In this document: piece after piece, positions 45,538 through 56,145 of the stretch
How positions within the stretch are numbered: position 1 is the first letter of the stretch
Layout of the letters: each line of letters begins with the position of its first letter
Source of the DNA: Miscanthus floridulus
Lineage: Eukaryota; Streptophyta; Magnoliopsida; Poales; Poaceae
NCBI RefSeq assembly: GCF_019320115.1
Contig: NC_089598.1
Coordinates: forward strand, 78,742,570-78,806,569
DNA length: 64,000 nucleotides
Reading direction: 5' to 3'
The notes under the pieces: model-generated
What the model was told of the DNA's origin: nothing
Seen by the model: only the letters and a program-made list of their open reading frames with translations
The model's database searches: none
Program-made: the position numbers and the translations under genes

Positions 45538-46159
45538 TGAAGAGAAGGGCTTGATTATGATTGTTTTGATTGTTAGAGGGGTGCTCTTTTGAGGACCCAT
45601 AAAATAAAAAGGTTGCTTATGATTGAATGATAGAGGTGCACAGTATCTAAATGCTATAGTATGATGGACTTGTCTTTGTTTACATGATTTACTAGGTGCA
45701 TTTGTTAGAGCCTTGTGTTAAAAAGTGGCATCTATGATTTTCAACTAGAACATTACAAGAAAATAATTATGTATAGATTGTCATCATGAGATACTATCAA
45801 GTATTGGTTGGAGACCCTCGTCAGACGCAAAGCTAGGGCCAAGCATGTGATTAGAAAGATTAAAGACAATGAAATGCATGGAAGGTCCAACCTTGAACTT
45901 ATTGTCCTAGACTTGGGCATAATGACCCCCACTAAGGGCATGTTTCGGATTGCTCCAATCTATCTTTTTCAGCTTCGCACCAACTTCGCTAGCCAAACAG
46001 GGACATCTCTACGAACTCTGCTCTAGAAAACGATGAAGTTGAAGGCCAAGTCTAGGTGTTTTATGGAGCACCTAAAGGAGCATTCTAGAAACTCTAAGTA
46101 TTTTGTGGAGCTACTTTTATGGTGGATTTGGTGGAGCAAAACTGATTTTGATGAAGTAG
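45538..46159. other. Non-coding right flank of the tandem repeat
   Basis: Continues the old repeat of 35.2-36.1 kb to about 45.8 kb. A piece at 45.94-46.15 kb ('gggcatgtttcggattgctc', 'tagccaaacaggga', 'gtggagcaaaa') looks like a degraded MITE. No gene seen. Confidence 0.45.
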
Positions 46160-46897
46160 TGTCACATCTGGTCTAATTTGGAATTTGGTCTGTAGTGTCC
46201 CATGTGCATGTTAATGAGATATTGTGGGGGTTTAGTCCCATCTTGGTTGTTAAAGGTGGGTTAGACCAACATATAAGGCTTCTAGAGTCCATCCTACCAT
46301 CTTGGATTAATCCTTTTACACGAAGCGAGGACGAAAGCATAAGTGGGATGGTGATAGGTATGGTTCACTCAGTGTGTAGAGTGGATATGAGCCATTTGGA
46401 CTTTGGGGTGTTACAAATAGTATCAGAGCCGACCTTTGTGGCCACGGGCACTTGCCGGTTAGGAGCGTGGACATGGGGCTCATTGCTCATGTAGGTCCTG
46501 CAGGGTGCACGGCATGGCACATGTGTCGGCACTGGATGTTCGGTCGTGTGTGCTAAAAGGGAACGAACCTGGTCATCGTTTGCCCGATTGTGGGTGTGTT
46601 GGGCCAACGAGGACGTCAGTTCCTTTCAGAGGTTTGTATGTCACATCTGGTCCAATTTGGAATTTGGCCCGTAGTAGCCCATGTGCATGTTAATGAGATA
46701 TTATGTGGGGTTTAGTCCCACCTTAGTTGTTAAAGGTGGGTTAGACCAACATATAAGGCTTCTTGAGTCCATCCTACCATCTCTGGGGTTAATCCTTTTA
46801 CATGAAGCGAGGACGAAAGCGTAAGCGGGATGGTGGTAGGTGTGGTTCACTCAGCGTATAGAGTGGATCTGAGCCGTTTGGACTCTGAGGTGTTACA
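46160..46897 (+). mobile_element. TRIM: terminal-repeat retrotransposon in miniature
   Basis: Two direct repeats, both starting 'tgtcacatctgg' and ending 'tgttaca' (46160-46415 and 46639-46897), agree at about nine in ten positions by eye. The internal part is only 223 bp and begins 'aatagtatcagagccgacc', which resembles the primer site for initiator methionine tRNA ('tggtatcagagc'). No coding capacity. Total length 738 bp fits the TRIM class. The flanking 5 bp differ ('agtag' and 'tttcc'), so the target duplication has decayed or a neighbour rearranged. Confidence 0.8.
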
Positions 46898-46900
46898 TTT

Positions 46901-47092
46901 CCCATTAGTAGCCTATAGTAGTTGTGAAGTTGGAGAATCAACCCTTGTTGCATGTGCCCGTGGAGGGGTATACCAAGGGGTCGTCCTGGACATCTACCAC
47001 ATATATGTGGTGAGCTACTGAGGGCGTCAACCCTTAAGGGGGTGAATGTAACACCCCAGCCCATTAGTAGCCTATAGTAGTTGTGAAGTTGG
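46901..47092. repeat. 33-bp direct repeat 158 bp apart
   Basis: 'cccattagtagcctatagta' with its following 13 bases occurs at 46901-46933 and 47060-47092. The second copy lies inside the solo LTR. The first directly follows the TRIM. Confidence 0.85.
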
Positions 47093-47309
47093 CCCATGTA
47101 GCCCAAGTGGCATATGTGGACTTGTTGTATCTTGGAAGTTTAGGAGGATGAGTCAACTTATAAGCCTTGTCATTCCAAACGTAGCACCTCCGAGTTAACC
47201 CTTTTACAAGAAGCGATGACGAAAATGTAAGCGAGGTGCTACGCATATGCAGGCCCATTCCACGTGCGGAGCTGGGCCATATAAGTAGTTTTGGATGCAG
47301 GGTGTTACA
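47047..47309 (+). mobile_element. Solo LTR of a related TRIM-like family
   Basis: Bounded by perfect 9-bp inverted ends 'tgtaacacc' and 'ggtgttaca'. The core 'cccttttacaagaagcgatg' and 'aatgtaagcg' is related to the TRIM LTRs at 46.16-46.90 kb. No internal region or partner LTR follows. Confidence 0.6.
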
Positions 47310-48366
47310 AGTAGAGCAGCCCCCAAACAAGCCCTAAATGACATGTAGATTCTACCCTAGGGTATTTAGGTTAGTATTGTTTTTGTGTCCATTTAGGCTA
47401 GTAAAGCATTGCTCTGCTAATGGCTACAAAAATGGGAGTGGTGTGACTAAATTATTACCAAATTAAATAATTAATATGTTCAACCATTGTTGTGTATGGT
47501 GGACCATTGTTTGAGGAACTAGATGCTTGTTCCGTTATCAGTATTAATTTGTGTATAAACAATATGATGTTGTTTGAGGAACTAGATGCTTGTTTTGTTA
47601 TCAATATCGATTTGTGTATACACAATAGAATCTAAGTGACCCAAAACTAAAAAACTAGAAGCATACCTCGCGCATTGCTATGGGAGTTACGGATTAGTGG
47701 ATTGTGTGGTATGATGATGTGGACAACAAAATGCTTATGTGTCTTGCTGACATGGACATTACAGTTGCATGTGCTAGTATATTTTAATTGTATGTGATAG
47801 TGCATTGCCTAGTTGGACATCTTGCATGTTGAGATAAATAGCCATTGGGGTTTTGCTTAGTGGATTTTAATTGTTTGTGATAGTGCATTGCCTAGTTAGG
47901 TAGCTTGCTTGTTGAGATAAATAGCCAGTGGGGTTTTGCTTTATAAGAGTAGTATAAGATAAAAGCTGAAAGATATATTATATATATTCAGCATCCTCCT
48001 AGTGTTGGCCCAGGGTAGAGGGGTCTTCGATGCCCTAAAGCCCAAGGGCCCACCTCATACAAACATAATTATATGTATTTATTTTAACTATATTTTTCAT
48101 ACATATGTAGTCGAGAGTCAACACGGTGGGGGGGATTCCCCGCCTTATTTTTTGTATTTGTCCCATAAACGGCTGTTAGAGAGTACAAATAACATATCTC
48201 CAGATACTAGCATGGATGTAGAGAATGGAAGATGTACCTAAGAAAAATTCTTCTATTTTCTCTCTAAGCTCATGGGATTTGAGCCACGGCTACTTGGAAA
48301 AGCATAAATCATTGATCTACCACTGGCCTTTCCTTTATAGGCATTCTGATTCGCCATTATTCCGCT
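47310..48366. other. Non-coding spacer with two short tandem duplications
   Basis: 'tgtttgaggaactagatgct' repeats with a period of about 64 bp (47.51-47.63 kb). 'gatagtgcattgcctagtt' through 'ggggttttgctt' repeats with a period of about 84 bp (47.77-47.94 kb). No supported gene. Confidence 0.6.
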
Positions 48367-49120
48367 TCACTTCTGCTTGACCCTAGGAGCTAGTGAAGAG
48401 AAGGTCGACTTTCTTCTCTGAAGACAACGACATTCATTCTCTTCCACAGCTGACGTAAACCAGGCTAGTGCCACTAGTGTATCAAAACCATGTTGTGGGA
48501 TGTTCCGAGGGCGGTTGAGTTTATGCAAGCCATGTACATCATGTGTAGATGGCTTGTCAATGCCAAGTGCCGCCCAGTATTGCCTGGCAATTCCTTTCTC
48601 CTGCATATTAGAACGACATTGGATCCATTTTTGACAGAGGAGCCACATGAATAGTTGGACTCTCGGTGGAGCTGCACTTTTCTAGATGAAAGTGGCTTTT
48701 CGTTGTGGACTTTGCCCTGTGCCTTCATAAGTTTATAGATGATGCCATTGTCCAACTTCCCATTACCCTGAACGAATTGTGAGAGCCGTTTATCAGGCTG
48801 GTCAGTGATGTCAACATTGTATAGCAAACTCTGCAAGCATTGTAGTTGCAATGAGGTTGCATTAGTCAGGCGAGGCACCAATGTTTGCATCAACCCACTA
48901 TCCATAACGACTTTAACAAACACTTCATTCTGATTGCAATGACTGAATAAGATTGGGAAAATAGCCCACAAGGGCATCATCGCCAAGCCAAACATCCATC
49001 CAAAAGGAGGTTTGCTCACCATTGCCAATGCTTACTGTTGTGATGGCCTGATATAAAGGCAGGATGGATCTTAAGACGTCCCAGCGCTCGTTGTGGAGAT
49101 TGCCTTTCATCTTCAAAGAA
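48340..49120 (-). pseudogene. LINE reverse-transcriptase 3' end (zf-RVT region), fragment
   Basis: Minus-strand frames give 'WDVLRSILPLYQAITTVSIG', 'TSFWMDVWLGDDALV', then after a frame change 'SHCNQNE' and 'LVPRLTNATSLQLQ', and finally 'SAAPPRVQLFMWLLCQK'. This is the order found at the C-terminal end of plant L1-type LINE ORF2, in and around the zf-RVT domain. The stretch that should carry the zinc ligands (C-x2-C) is missing between 'NMQEKGI' and 'YWAALGID'. Several frame shifts and stops are present. The 5' part of the LINE is absent, which is usual for LINE insertions. Confidence 0.7.
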
Positions 49121-49260
49121 GCTATACATGCTCTACTTCTGGTCTGATCCGTATTACTTTTGGTCTAGATCCTTATGTTTAGGGTCTTGTACCCTAGTTA
49201 CCGGTTGTATGTGTATTAGCATTAGCCTAAACTACTAGTAGTTTATTGCGTGGATGAAAT

Positions 49261-50735
49261 GGATCATGACACCTAAGAGGGGGGTGAATTAGGCAACTTA
49301 AAACTGTAACTCTAAACTATGGCCTCTTTTTCTATTCTTAGCAAAACCTATGCAAAAGATAAACTATCTAAATGTGCAACTACGGTTTTGCTAGTGTGTT
49401 GTTATCTCTACCGCAAAAGGAGTTATGCAAAACAATGTAAATGCAGAAGCTAAAGAGTAAGGTAGAGATATGCAAACTCTCATCGATGACTCTGATATTT
49501 TTACTAAGGTATCGAGAAGCGCGCAAGCCTCCCCCTAGTCCTCGTTGGAGCCCCACACAAGGAATCCCTCGCAAGGGCCAAGCTCTCGGGCGGGTAACTC
49601 CATGGATAGCCCCGGGCCTTCCCCACGCGCAAGTGGGTCTTTGGTGTGCCTTCCGGCAAGCCTCTCCCGGACCGCTCCCCGCCGTCTTCACTATCAAGAT
49701 TTTGGCCGAACCACCGTAGGCCTTGTTCCCTTCGGTACACAGTGGCGGCCACACCACAAACGCGGTTGGTGTGATCTCGTAAGACTACAAGCCCCTCCGA
49801 TGTACAACAATAGTGCGCGCAAGCACCAAGTGGTAAGAGGTATGCAAACCTCACTAAACATTAGGCCTAAACCTAGAGCAAACGCATAAGCGGTGGTCTA
49901 ATCAACCTAAGCACTTCGCAAAGCACCTATGCTAATCACCTAATGAATCACTAAGCACTATGCAAGTGGAGATCAGTAAAATGGTGTATCAACACCCTTG
50001 GTATGTTTTCTCAGCTCCACTCTACTCAAATGGCCGGTTGGGGGTCTATTTATAAGCCCCTTCTGAGAAAGTAGCCGTTGGAGACAAAACCCAGCTTTCT
50101 GCTACTGACTGGACGCTGCTGTCGTCCTAACCGGGTGCGTTCGGTCGTCCCGACCATTAGAGTGCACGCATTGATTGGACGCACTGTCGAGTCCGGTCAC
50201 TATTGATCAGACGCGTCCAGTCGCGCTGTCGCCGCTTTGGAACCTCTCTGGACTTGATCGGACGATGCAGTTCCTACGTCCGGTCGATCACCTTCCAGCA
50301 TCCAGTTAGTGCTGAGCTATTATCGCGACAGTGAATAGTGTCATCGTCGTGTTCGGTCACTTGAATCCTCAGCGTTCGGTCGCTGCTGCTGATGCCTGTC
50401 GTTGTCGAGCATCTTGATCGGACGTGTCTGGTCTCTATAAGGACTGCGTCCAGTCATCTCTATAAAGCTCGTTTCTTCGCGATCTTGTGTCCGGCTTGGT
50501 TCCTATCTTCGTGCTTGGACTTTGCTTGATATCTAGGGTCTTCTCTTGTGCTTCTAGGGTCTTGCTTATGGTGTTAATCGTGGGATCATCATGTCACCTT
50601 CGTCCAAGTCACGTCTTGCACCCTATTGAACTACAAAACAATTACTTGCAAATTCCTTAGTCCAATTTGGTTGTGTTGGTCATCAAACGCCAAAATCCAA
50701 AGTAAATGGGCGTAGGGTCTATTTTCCTAACAGTG
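49261..50735 (-). mobile_element. Second copy of the element family found inside the MuDR gene
   Basis: It starts 'ggatcatgacacctaagagg', the reverse-oriented counterpart of the right end of the insertion at 21.03-22.60 kb. It ends near 'caaacgccaaaatccaaagt', the counterpart of its left end. The middle again contains many 'ccggtc' and 'gaccgg(a)c' words. No coding capacity; the ORFs at 49.38-49.89 kb lie in opposing frames without domains. The right boundary is approximate and no target duplication was found. Confidence 0.6.
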
Positions 50736-51133
50736 GACACATTAATTTGTACATTTTTTTTCTCTGTTGTAATCCACAATCCATACTCCATAGATGAATA
50801 GTTTGATATAAAAGATGATGCTTCCTCTTGTCGGTGTTTTGAACAAACACCAACTAGTAAATTTATAATTATTGCGCATTAGGCTCGGATGGTGTACTAA
50901 AAGACATAAGGTTTATACTGGTTTGGGCAGAACGTCCCTACGTCCAGTCTGCTGCTGCTCGTGTTATTAGTACCAAAAAATGGTTCATAGTATGGGGTAC
51001 AAACGGTTGAGAGAGGGACGGGTCCTAAGTCTTTAATGGAGAGGTCAAAATGACGCCAAGAGCTCGGTTGCTGCTTGACTATGTCTTGTGTGTCAAAATG
51101 ATCGGTCCCTTTAGTGGGGTGCCCTGCCCTCCC

Positions 51134-51141
51134 TTTTATAG
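51134..51141 (-). promoter_or_regulatory. LTR TATA box
   Basis: The minus strand reads 'tctataaaaggg' within the LTR, in the same orientation as the element. Confidence 0.55.
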
Positions 51142-51714
51142 ACCAAGGGAGAGCAGGGGTTACATATGGGAGAAAGAGGAAAAAACCAAAGGTAGAGAAA
51201 GTCCTTCGAGGGAGCTGAGTCTTCCTTTTCCCTTGAGCCTGCCCTGCTGACATGGCAGACCATGCCAGGGATAGCATGTTTTGCTGATCCTGATAGGGCT
51301 GGGCTCTGACTTCATTTCAGCGAGGGGTCATGTCCCATCCTCCCTCAGTAGATGGAGCGGTGCGTCAAGGCGCCGAGCCATGACTCTATGGGGAGTAGAC
51401 GGTGAAATGACTATACGCCTGTCACTGTAGATGATGTGAGTTCTTCCTTGGATTGTAGCAGTTGTCGTATGCCTGTGTTAGTATCCTTGCCCTAGGGCTG
51501 ATGGCGGCGCCTACAACACTATAGGACAAAAGTCGGCGCCTACAACACTATTCAAGCACTGTTAGGTCGGAAAGGGCTTAAAGCGCCCATCCCATCATAT
51601 CCTGATGGTACCTTCCTGCAGGCGTGCAGGGTATGGTCCTCGGTACTGCGGTTCGACTCGAATGCCCTATCATACCATATGCTTGTCATCATGAAGGAGC
51701 AGGGTGCAATCGTC

Positions 51715-51968
51715 GAGCGAGGTGGAGCCCACCCTCGGACATCGAGCAGGGCAGAACCAGTCCTCGGACGTCGAGCGACTTAGAGCCGGCCCTCAATCGT
51801 CGGGCGAGGCAGAGCCTACCCTCAGCCGTCGGGTGAGGCGGAGCCCACCCTCGGACATCGTGCGGGGCAGAACCAGCCCTCAGACGTCGGGCGAGGCGGA
51901 GCCAGCCCTCAGCCATTGGGCGGGGCGGAGCCTAGCCCTCGAGGGTCGGGCGAGGCAGAACCAATCTT
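51715..51968. repeat. GC-rich tandem array, eight or more 29-bp units, in the LTR
   Basis: Units such as 'gggcgaggcagagcctaccc' followed by 'tcagccgtc' follow each other with a constant 29-bp step, the last with one extra base. Units vary at about a quarter of positions. 29 is not a multiple of three, so the ORFs across it are not conserved proteins. Confidence 0.85.
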
Positions 51969-52076
51969 CCCTCATTCGAGCAAGAACCATAGTAGCGTTC
52001 TTGTCTGACCGGAAGCATCAATGTTCGATGGTTATAGTTCCACCTCATTGGATACCCCAGTATTAGGTCCCCGACA

Positions 52077-52315
52077 GTAGCCCCTGAGCTCCTGGGTGAT
52101 TCGGACAGAATCGCCCGGGGGTGATTTAACTTGCTAGAGGGTGCGCTCCAGCGCACCTGATGGGTGTAGCCCTCGAGCCCCTGGTGATTCAGGTAGAATC
52201 GTCTGGGGGTATTTTAATTCGCTAGAGGGTGCGCACAAGCGCACCCGTCGGGGGTAGCCCCTAAGCCCTCGGGTGATTCAGATAGAATCACCCAAGGGGT
52301 AATTTTGGACCCTTC
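52077..52315. repeat. Three tandem 88-89-bp units next to the LTR
   Basis: Units start 'gtagccc(c/t)(t/c)gagc' at 52077, 52166 and 52254. Each contains 'ggtgattc', 'agaatc' and 'cgctagagggtgcgc'-like words. The first unit contains the purine tract side of the LTR joint, so the repeat has copied the primer region. Confidence 0.8.
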
Positions 52316-52383
52316 GCGGGTAAGGCTGTAAGATTTGGTTTTTGTCAACTGGACAGTTTTAAGAGAACCCTGGTATCCCGTTC

Positions 52384-52605
52384 GTGGGGATTTCGTCCAA
52401 GGTTAGCCTGGCTAGGATCACCCAAGCCTTTATTGTTGCCCGCTCTCATTATGATCAGGAAATCAACTTGGAGGTAATGAGCCTCGGCTTCACGCCTGGC
52501 TATGAAAACTCTGAGCTAGATGAGATTGAGAAGGCGGTGACTTCCATTGCATGGAACCTGGCGATCAGGCTGAAAGACATGGTTCTCCCTTTGAGGAAGT
52601 AGTTA
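52384..52605 (+). pseudogene. C-terminal piece of an antisense ORF of the gypsy element
   Basis: On the plus strand, opposite to pol, a frame reads 'VSLARITQAFIVARSHYDQE', 'INLEVMSLGFTPGYENSELD' and 'AWNLAIRLKDMVLPLRK', then a stop. I recognise the type as the C-terminus of the antisense gypsy-type transposon ORF of grasses. No upstream part is found in order. Function unknown. Confidence 0.45.
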
Positions 52606-55220
52606 GTTGAATAAGTTTGGTAAACATTTATCTGTAATATGTGCACAAGTGTCAGTACTTTCGTGTCCAAAAATAGATTCGTAATTTTATTTTGCAATTT
52701 TGTTTCATTCGTTTGAGCTTACTTTCTTCCCTTTTGCATTCGAAAAAAGGTTTATGCGATCTGATCTTTCCATTCGTTAAGACTGTAGGGCCCAAGTTGT
52801 ATAAGGGGAAATTTCGATTATGCTGGTGAGCAAAATTACCATAGCCGTCTGGGCATGGGCTTTTTGCGGTCTTACTAGGTGTGCTCATTTATCTGTTCCC
52901 CTGAACCTTGCCGCTAGTCTCGATGTGAGGAAAAGGTCTGATGCAATGACTGTTTTGAAAAAAGAAAGGAGGTATTCATTCCTTTATCAGCCCCTGAGCG
53001 TGATCAGACCCCTTGTGGTCGCTGGGGCTAGATGTTACTACAGATAGAAGCAAACGCAGCAGACTTACTCTTGTATTTGCGCGTACCTCTTACTTAGGAT
53101 TTTGGCGATCGTCTCGTGACCGTGCGTTTGGTCTCATTGCTGGCCCGACCTTCCCTGAGCCCCTGCGCATGGTGGGGGTTCGGTCAAGGGTCAGCTTGTT
53201 TTGTGACTGTCACTCCGTCCATGGTTTCCGCAACTAGAGGGGTTGAGGCGACGTCACTTACCTCGACGGCTCGAGTGACGTGCCTGATGAGCTCGCTAAC
53301 AGGGATGTTCGAATAGAATCCGATCCCGTTGCTTTGCGACAGGGTCAGCAAAGCCCTCGGGTGGCGTTCCGTTGCTCCTTGAGCTGCCTTCCAACAGATT
53401 CCCCCTCAATGGGGATTCTATGGGCTTGGCTAAAGGATAGATTGAGCTAGAAGGTTGAGATGACCCTATCCGCCTCAATGCGGGCTGGGCAAAGGCCACT
53501 GAGGCTCATCTACATTTTCACCCCTGGCTCTTATTTGACGCGAGGTGGCCTCGGTCCCTTCGTAGGTCAGCCTTCGAACCTCGGTCTCTTGATCTCAGAT
53601 CAAGCGGCTTGAGCCCCCGAGCCCCTTAGGGTCTGATTGGGGTCAGCCATGTTGCGCACGTCACCCTGTCCTCGGTTTCTACAACTGGAGGGGCTGAGTT
53701 GATGACACTTGCCTCGACGGCTCGAGTGTTGCACTCAATGAGCTCGCTAACGGGTATGTTCATGTGGAATCTGGGTCCATCATTCGCTGACAGGGTCAGT
53801 AGAGCCCTCATGTGGCATTCCACTACTTCTTAACCTGCCTCCCGGTAGATGCTCGAGCCATTCAATAGGTTCAGATGGCCCATTGGCCTCTCCTTGATGG
53901 AGATCCTGTGGATTTGGCTCGAGGTTAGAATTGAATGAGAAAGGTTGAGATGTCCTTGTCCACTTTTGAGCAGGGTCGAGCAAGGCCGCTGGGCTCATCT
54001 CGGTTTTTTCTCCCCTGGCTCTGTTTGACACGAGGTGGCCTCGAGCCCTTCGTAGGCCGGCCTTTGAACCTTAGTCATTTGTCACTCATATCGAATGAGG
54101 CGACTGTCGCTTTGTGACGCGACATGAAGCGTTGATATGCAGCGATTGCATATGCAACATTTTGGATGTATGGGATTTAATGTATGATTTAATTGAAATG
54201 AAAGCGGGGGTTGGTAATGTTACCTTGGCGGTATGAGCGACGGGTAGCTCTTACCGGATGTTCGTGCGGGGTTCGAGTCCGACGTTCACGATGGGGCTAG
54301 TGTGACCTGCACGAGCATCGCAATTTTTTGTTTCCGTCTCTCGGTGGTGATCCAAGCCGTTTGGTTAACTTTAAGCGACCTGGTAGCTTCTCCTTGAAGG
54401 AGATTCTATAGATGGACCCTTCCGAACCCTTCTCGAGGAGGCGGATGCTAAAGCTTGGGGTATAGGGAACTGTGAATTCAATTATGCTGGTGAACAAAAA
54501 CACCATAGCTGCCGTGGCATTGGGTCTAGCGGTTCATCCAGTTTTACTCAAAGTTTTACACCCGCACCCCGTGTCTCCGATTTTTAAACGTAAGGAGGGG
54601 TTAGGTGATGAGGGCGTCTAAACAAGTAGACACTCTCAGCAGCCCCCAAGCGATGTCCGTGCCCCTGCCGCTGCTGGGGTTAGAAGCTCGGTCATGAAAT
54701 TAACACGCAAAGTGAGTAAACAGAGGTGCTTATCTTTCAGCGGTCGTTCGTTCATCATTTTACCTGGGCCATCTGATCGACCTAGGAGGCCCGTTGGGCC
54801 CCCTGGATGGGGGTTCCGTCATCGGGTCATTCCAGGGCTAGTCTGGGAAAGCGGAGAGTCGCCTGCATGCAGGTGCGCCCTGATTCTCGCGCTCAATGCG
54901 TGGTAGTGGTGGGCCACGCCTAGGCAACATCCTGTTTGACCAGGTGACGTCTCATCGACTAGAGCACGTCCCGTCGGTCTAGGCGCGCCCTTTCAGATTC
55001 CTGTCAGTGTCGATTTCCCATCAGCATCGAATAGGGGAAGGAAGAGAGTTTTTTGTCCCAACCTTTCACCTTTCCGCAGCTGCTACGCTTCTTCCTTAAA
55101 TAGGGAGGGGGAGGGGAGTTCTTGTCCCATTCCTTTTCACCAAATGCGTTCATGTGTCATAGCGGTTCCTAAGTGAGAGAGGGTAATACCAGGGAGAGAA
55201 AAACTCATAGATCTGCTTGT
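52606..55220. other. Long repetitive 3' spacer of the minus-strand gypsy element
   Basis: No gene seen. A diverged tandem pair of about 450-480 bp occupies 53.17-54.09 kb; both halves contain 'cctcgacggctcgagtg', 'atgagctcgctaac', 'gacagggtcag', 'cgaggtggcctcg' and 'cccttcgtagg'. Separately, a phrase around 'ttatgctggtga(g/a)caaaa' recurs near 52.82 and 54.48 kb, and in weaker form near 55.85 kb. Each time 'cagccc(c/t)' text follows 120-190 bp later, so the spacer seems built from repeated larger modules. Confidence 0.6.
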
Positions 55221-55231
55221 GAATCTAGAGC

Positions 55232-55395
55232 ATGATGTCGAGCTGGCGGTCCTCCAACATAGATGAGATGGTGCTGGTCGCCTTCACCAGGAAGGGACCG
55301 CTTCCGATGAAGGAGGAGGTACACTGGAGGATGCTGAGCATCGTTGGTTTTGCCGTCGTTCATGGCGGCCTTTCTTTGGCGAGAAACGCCCCCTG
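55232..55395 (+). pseudogene. N-terminal piece of a gypsy-type antisense ORF
   Basis: The plus-strand frame '[20 protein letters not shown]' and then '[16 protein letters not shown]' resembles the N-terminus of the 'putative gypsy type transposon' domain (usual form: a 'KGLLPPKE..HWRAP' block and a 'F..FHERG' block). It stops being recognisable exactly where the ribosomal-protein fragment on the other strand starts. It is the wrong way round relative to the C-terminal piece at 52.4 kb, so the two are not one linear gene. Confidence 0.4.
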
Positions 55396-55397
55396 TC

Positions 55398-55585
55398 CAG
55401 ACGCCGTTGTGAGGGTTGCGGCTGATCATGATGGTGTAGTCCCTAGATGCCTCGGCGGAGGTACCACGGTCGCTGACGTGGTGCTCAACGTTGTAGATGA
55501 CGGCGCCCTCGAGGATCCCACGGAGCGGTTGGACGTCGCCAATGGAGAGCATGGCATGACGACCGTAGTAGTGCTCATAGTAGAA
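55398..55585 (-). pseudogene. Captured fragment of the cytosolic ribosomal protein L8 (uL2) gene
   Basis: The minus strand encodes '[20 protein letters not shown]' and then '[20 protein letters not shown]'. These match the uL2 segment whose plant form reads LSIGN-x-LPLRGIPEG-x-VCNVEHHVGDRG, in the same order and spacing. About 60 codons are present; the rest of the gene is not. It lies in the 3' spacer, in the same orientation as the gypsy element. Several substitutions at conserved sites show it is not under selection as a ribosomal protein. The long ORFs on both strands here are due to GC bias. Confidence 0.75.
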
Positions 55586-55589
55586 CTGA

Positions 55590-56145
55590 TCAGAAACAAT
55601 AATCAAATAAGTTTGTGGGGGAGCCCCCAAGTGAACAGTCTTCTATATTTATGAATATATCAGTCCTCTTCGTGATGAAATTACTTTGTAAGCGATGAAT
55701 TTGTGCAAAAAAAATGGACAAGTTCTTAAATTTTATTACGACAAACAGCTTTTCAGCTCTTCTCCCTCTGTTTGGCAAAGAGGTCTGGTTCCTTTTGACC
55801 CTTCCCATAGTTAAGGTCGCAAAAAACTCAGAGTGCGGGTGAGCCAATCCTGATGACGCTGGTGGGCAAGGAGGCCGTTGCCGCTGGGGTGTAGGTTTCC
55901 TGCAGTCCTACCAGTTATACTCAAATTTTGTTCCCAAAATCCTAGTCCTTAGGACTTGTCATGAGAAAAAAGGGGGGAAACTCATAGAATGTTTGCAAAG
56001 ATAACACAGAGAGTGTTTGCAAGATAACATACTTATATCAGCCCCTAGGTGAGGTCCGACCCCTCACACTTTGTAGGGGTCGGATGTCGCTAAAGATCAG
56101 GGATTTTTTGAAGACAAGAACTGATAAGAAAATGTATTCGTTTAT
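55590..56145. other. Spacer between the L8 fragment and pol
   Basis: No gene seen. The third, weakest copy of the module phrase ('acgctggtgggcaagg') and its 'atcagcccctaggtgaggtc' partner lie here. Confidence 0.5.

Larger units (their letters stand above)
50829..52076 (-). mobile_element. 3' LTR of the minus-strand gypsy element
   Basis: Minus strand 'tgtcggggacctaatactgg' to '...caaaacaccgaca'; the ends are the inverted words TGTCGG and CCGACA. A TATA box and a 29-bp tandem array lie inside. It follows a purine-rich stretch ending 'caggggctac'. The sequence just outside the far end is 'cctct'. The partner for a target duplication is not in the window. Confidence 0.75.

Noticed and set aside
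49380..49889. ORFs of 92-125 codons inside the second non-autonomous element
   Set aside because: They lie in opposing frames over the same bases with no domain, and the related copy at 21-22.6 kb does not keep them.
55232..55654. 140-codon plus-strand ORF read as one gene
   Set aside because: The second half is the antisense of the uL2 fragment; only the first 50 codons look like a real transposon ORF piece.
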